Below, piece after piece: positions 60,000 to 64,000 of a DNA stretch of 64,000 nucleotides; positions within the stretch are counted from its first letter, which is position 1, and the number at the start of each line of letters is the position of its first letter. Below the pieces are notes generated by a model. It made no database searches. It saw only the letters and a program-made list of their open reading frames with translations, and was not told the origin of the DNA. Made by a program: the position numbers and the translations under genes. Source of the DNA: Physcomitrium patens (lineage: Eukaryota > Streptophyta > Bryopsida > Funariales > Funariaceae); assembly GCF_000002425.4 (NCBI RefSeq), contig NC_037256.1:931169-995168 (forward strand). Direction: 5' to 3'.

Positions 60000-61400
60000 A
60001 ATTAAATATGTCTTTTGATTTCCTTGTTCATGATATTAAGAATAATTCTTTCAAGTCTCATTTTACTTCCAAATTTGAATTCAAAAATAACATACTCTAT
60101 TTTGAAGGTTGCTTATATATTTCAGAAGAAAAAGCATGATTAAGTGTTCTTCAAGCACATCACGACTTTCCAATGATAAGACATTTTAGATACAAGAAGA
60201 TTTTGGAGTTCATATTGAAATTTTTTTAGTGGCGTCAAATATAGAAGATAGTCAAAGACTTTGTATAATTATGTATTATTTGTTCAAGATCAAAAATTCT
60301 TCATCATTGATCTTATAGACTTTTTCAGCCATTACTTATCTTGAAACAACTATGGTCTTTTATTTCTATAGATTTTATCATAGATCTTCTAGTCTCAAAT
60401 TTATATATAATTTATATTTGTGATAATAGTTTGTTTTACCAAGATGGTACATTTTGTATCATGTACAAAATCTATCATAGGTGAAGAAATAACTAAATTT
60501 TTTCTTAACAACATCTAGTGCTATCATAGATTACTCAAAGATATTATACTGAATAGAAGGAGTCAATCTACATTAAGATTTTGGAGAACTTTATTTAAGA
60601 TTCTAAAGATAGATAAAAAGTTTTTTTCAATTTTTCATCTTCAAATCAAGAAACAATTGGAAGAGATGAATCAAGTTTTAGAGTAATTTTGATGTGTACC
60701 ATCAATTATCATAAAGATGATTGGATAATTCTTTTGCCATTAATAAAGTTTGCATATAAAAATTTAATATATTTTTTTACTTAATAAATATTTTTTATTG
60801 GTAATTATGGTTACTATCTATAATTTGATACTTTTGACTTTTCAAAAGTTTATAATTTTGTAGCAAAAGATTTAACAAATTTTTTTTTAGAGCTATATGT
60901 ATCAATGAAGGTACAATTGAAAGAAACTTAAGAAAAAAAAAAAATGAATGCAGATGTCTATTACAAGGAACAACTACAATTCACCATAAGTGACAAAATA
61001 TGGCTATTTTGTTACAATATCAAGACAACTTGTCCTTGTGATAAGTTGGACTATTGTAAGCTTGGACCTTTTCCTATTTGTAAAGAAACCAATCATATTG
61101 TTTATTGATTATATCTATTGGAGTCTATGAAGATTCATCTTATATTCCACATATTTCTTATTGAGTCAAATAAGATAGTAAATATTTTAGAAAGAAGACA
61201 AATGTCACTTCTTCTTGTAGAAGTTGATAATAATAAAGAATTTAACATGAAAGAAGTCTTAGATTCAAGGTGGCACCAAAATAGATTAGAATATTTTGTT
61301 AATTGATACTGATATGATATTAATAAATGTACATAGGAGCTAGCAAAGAATCTTGTAAATGCAATAAAATAGATTGAAGCTTTTCATTGACAACATCCAT
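60000..61400 (+). pseudogene. pol: Integrase and chromodomain fossil of element F
   Basis: The zinc region (HHDFPMIRHFRYKK, about 60155) and scattered core motifs are visible in several frames. The C-terminal block FHIFLIESNK leads to a 62-codon open piece, and the chromodomain FNMKEVLDSRWHQNRLEYFV starts at about 61240. The order and spacing match A before its integrase deletion. Confidence 0.8.
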
Positions 61401-61516
61401 CAAAATCAAGATAAAGAATAGTAAATCTTTGTTATAAAAGAAATAAGATTCAAAGAAGATAGCATTCTATTTTCTATTTTTGTTTGTAATTTTTATATAT
61501 TTGTGATGCTAAAAAG

Positions 61517-61950
61517 ATGGAAAATCAACAAGTAGCAAATTCAACTCAAGATCTATTATTTGCTAACTTATTGCAGAAGACATTGCAATTATTACAACCT
61601 TTAAGATGACGTACTCAAGATCAAGATCATTAAGAAGGACATGTCATTTCTTGAATAAATGGCTAGATACAACTTGTATAGTATCACGACCTTGGAAGAG
61701 ACTCATAATATTTGGTGATTTTATTAGAGGTAGAAACAATTCTAAATGATGTTTCAAATATTTTATTTGAAGAGAGTTATGAAGGCATTAACAACCATCA
61801 AATAATAGGGTGGTCTTCTTGCCTTAGTATGGAATACTATCAATGGTTGAAAGGACTTATCAATCATCTTCAAAGAAAACAAAGATCAAAGTATGTAGTA
61901 AATACAATTTATTGCATCTTGGATTTTTTCAATATATGATGACCTCTTAT
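61517..61950 (+). pseudogene. Third open frame downstream of chromodomain, element F
   Basis: The best preserved copy. The ATG at 61517 starts MENQQVANSTQDLLFANLL, with in-frame stops (for example PLR-stop at the same place as in A). From 61712 to 61939 it is open for 75 codons with LEVETILNDVSNILFEESYEG and IIGWSSCLSMEYY. The 3' end is cut by the G3 insertion. No domain family is recognised. A mildly acidic N-terminus and mixed charge suggest a small soluble protein. Confidence 0.6.
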
Positions 61951-63285
61951 TGTTGTATTGTGGTTCGGCTACTATATGAAAATAATGTAACTATGTACTT
62001 AATATATAATTTACTAAGTAACATGGTGAGAGCCTTGTTAGTAGATTTTAGTTAGTTGTAGAATATAATTTCATTATTACCTTAAGAAGAGATTATTTAA
62101 AAAGATTACTATAGAATTTTTATAATTTTAATTTGTTTTTTGATAGTGGCTTTTAAGATTGGTTTTGGTTGATAGTAAGTTCTAAATATTTAGAATCACC
62201 TTTGTTAGACATTGGTGACCTTTGAAAACTTATTTTGGTTCTTTTATTTGGTGTTTAAAGCATAAATTATATAAATCTTATAAGAAAAAAGATTAAAGAA
62301 GGATTTTGGTAGCAAAGGGAGTAATTAAGGCACCAATATAGATGAATGGAGATGAATGATGAAAATCTCCATTCCTATTTGTCAAAAATCATGACCAATA
62401 GGCTTTGAGGAGGCTGCCTAAGGCCATATTAGAGATTAGGGTTAGTTTTTTGGGGCCATTTGAGCTTTGAAGGCTAGATTCAACAAGTTTAGGATTTTGG
62501 CTATGGTTTTGGTGTAAATCTTATATGATTTGGAATTTATATAAAAGAGATATAGGCGCTCAAAGTTAAGGTGTTGATTTGGGAGCTACTGTCACTCTTT
62601 TTGGCATAACACACCTGTACAGAAGGCAATTGAGGATTGGCAACTGCGATTGGAGAGAACACTTTTGCGGCTACACTTTTTGCATATTTCTTGCTGGATT
62701 TCAAGTTGAAATGAAGGAATTATTAGATTTTGAAGTTAGTGCATGCAATCTATGGGTAGTAAGTGACGCGATTTACTAGTGGTTGTGTCTTGAGCTATAT
62801 CTTGAGCAATTTGAAAAGATTTTAGCTCAAAATTTCAAGAAATGTGTAAATTTATGTTAATAAACTTTATACATAATTTTGATGACATTTGAGTATTGGA
62901 TTCTTGAGATATTAAGAAAATAGGACTCAGGTGCTTGTAAATTAGGGTTTAGAGTATCTCCTAGGATTTCTTAGATACGAGAAGTTTGAGAGTGAATTTG
63001 GAGTTGGTTTTTTTTGTGATAAAAGATAAAGGTGAATTCTATGTACTTTATAAATTTGAAACAAACTAAATAGCTAAATCAAGAGTTATGAATTTCTAAA
63101 ATTTGGGATAAAAAAACCCTTTGCGGAAAAAATATGTTTTGAAGGGATTTTGTTATATTTTGAGTTTTATGCAAATCAAAGGAGTTTTGGAAGCTAAGAC
63201 AAGTTTCATATAAAGGTTCAAGCTAAACTCTCTACGTCTAGATACCTAGTGTATTCCCAGATAGCAAATCATGTCATATAACATC
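61951..63285 (+). repeat. G-family LTR, copy G3 (lone LTR)
   Basis: It starts TGTTGTATTGTGG, about 1335 bases. The flanks CTTAT (61946-61950) and GTTAT (63286-63290) fit a 5-base target duplication, and the flanking text joins up with that of copy A. The part at 62560-62770 is GC-richer and has no counterpart that I can align in G1 or G2. Confidence 0.65.
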
Positions 63286-63303
63286 GTTATAGAACTCATC
63301 CAT

Positions 63304-63317
63304 AGAAAGAGAGGTAA
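63304..63317 (+). other. Polypurine tract, element F
   Basis: GAAAGAGAGGTAA directly before the 3' LTR. Confidence 0.65.
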
Positions 63318-63855
63318 TGTCATGGATATACATATTTATTCTAATATTTATTTACATGATTAAGTAGAAATAGATAAAAGTAGATTTATTTCATAACATT
63401 TTTTAGCAAAACTTCTTAAAAGCTTTATAGATATTGCTTTGACTTTACATATATTTGTAATTGATTGATAGGTTAGAAACTTAGTCAATAAGTTAACCAC
63501 TTGTTAACAGCTTATAAAACAAGATAATTATGTGGAGCACATATATAGAACTTACCTTTTAAGTTAAGATATATGTCTTGTAAAGTCAACATGTTTAAGA
63601 CGTCCTATAAGACATCACTTATAAATTCTTAGTTAAGAGTATATATATAGAGGCAAGAGTAAAACCTTCTTCACTCTTGTCAGTACCTTTCTAGTCCTTA
63701 GTCTTATTTCAAAACTTTTTAGTCTTCTTATCTTTGGCAATAGCCATTCTAGTTTAATACTATATCATCTTTGAATAATTTTTTAGTCTTTTTGAATGAC
63801 ACAAGAATATATTGAGGTTTTCTTTCTTCAAGATTCATTTTCTTAACACTTTGTG
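63318..63855 (+). repeat. 3' LTR of element F, truncated
   Basis: Starts TGTCATGGATATAC; TATA box at 63641-63649; similarity to the 5' LTR ends near 63855. Confidence 0.8.
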
Positions 63856-63998
63856 GTTTCTAATTGCTGTTGCACTAGCTTTTGTCCCATGAGCATGTGC
63901 TCATTAATTTCAAATTGTGCATAGAATCCCACACATGTAGTTGCAAACATGGCTACCTCATAATTCCAACTTTTGTTCAAATTACTCATGATTTTGCT
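63843..63998 (-). CDS. Partial unrecognised open frame at window end
   Basis: The minus strand is open for about 51 codons from the window edge to a TAA at 63843-63845, with a normal amino-acid mix (MSNLNKSWNYEVAMFATTC, then a Gln-rich end QKLVQQQLE). It starts where the F 3' LTR breaks off, so it may belong to another inserted element. No domain is recognised, and the 5' end lies outside the window. Confidence 0.3.
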   Translation of the reverse strand, partial: SKIMSNLNKSWNYEVAMFATTCVGFYAQFEINEHMLMGQKLVQQQLETTKC

Positions 63999-64000
63999 TA

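Larger units (their letters stand above)
56091..64000 (+). mobile_element. Chromovirus copy F, with G3 inserted
   Basis: Layout: 5' LTR 56091-56797, primer-binding site, gag, protease, RT, RNase H, integrase, chromodomain, third frame, then a 1.3-kb G-family LTR, polypurine tract and 3' LTR from 63318. The 3' LTR stops matching the 5' LTR near 63855, so the right end is lost or lies beyond another insertion. It is colinear with A and B and broken in every domain. Confidence 0.85.

Overview
The window reads as a repeat-dominated stretch of a land-plant nuclear genome. It is very AT-rich and packed with decayed plant-type LTR retrotransposons: Ty3/gypsy chromoviruses with a chromodomain, two non-chromodomain Ty3/gypsy lineages, and a Ty1/copia trace. 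There are also a Helitron fossil and a pogo-like transposase fossil. A single GC-richer gene island is present. I saw no organelle genes, rRNA, tRNA or CRISPR. No marker fixes the species; a repeat-rich bryophyte, lycophyte, fern or gymnosperm would all fit, and I do not choose between them.

Layout. 1-3264: AT-rich intergenic DNA with microsatellites. 3265-8896: chromovirus copy A. About 9.85-17.8 kb: gene island holding one convincing gene on the minus strand (10684-11484, 266 aa, unrecognised) with a TATA box, G-box, CCAAT box and poly(A) signals, plus GC-rich patches of unknown meaning at 15.0-15.4 and 16.05-17.15 kb. 17836-19150: LTR of another family (G1). 19738-20289: lone chromovirus LTR on the minus strand. 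22740-25230: Helitron Rep/helicase fossil. 27841-47115: a nested stack, in which chromovirus B is split by Ty3/gypsy element C (32946-45778), C is split by Ty3/gypsy element D (35354-40813), and the 3' LTR of B is split by a second G-family LTR (G2). 47.1-56.1 kb: old AT-rich DNA with a copia fossil (minus, about 50 kb) and a pogo-like transposase fossil (about 53 kb). 56091 to the end: chromovirus copy F with a third G-family LTR (G3) inserted before its 3' LTR, and a partial minus-strand open frame where that LTR breaks off.

None of the mobile elements can encode a working product. A, B and F carry many stops and have damaged reverse transcriptase sites. D has kept its frame over long stretches, but has several nonsense codons and has lost its protease and most of its reverse transcriptase. 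Many of these stops are what C-to-T (or G-to-A) transitions produce, as expected after long DNA methylation. The most interesting points are a third open frame downstream of the chromodomain shared by all three chromovirus copies, a coiled-coil-like open frame downstream of integrase in D, the FLDD-type reverse transcriptase of C, the datable nesting order, and the unrecognised gene with upstream ORFs in its leader. Coordinates of fossil domains and of repeat edges without a clear terminus are approximate.
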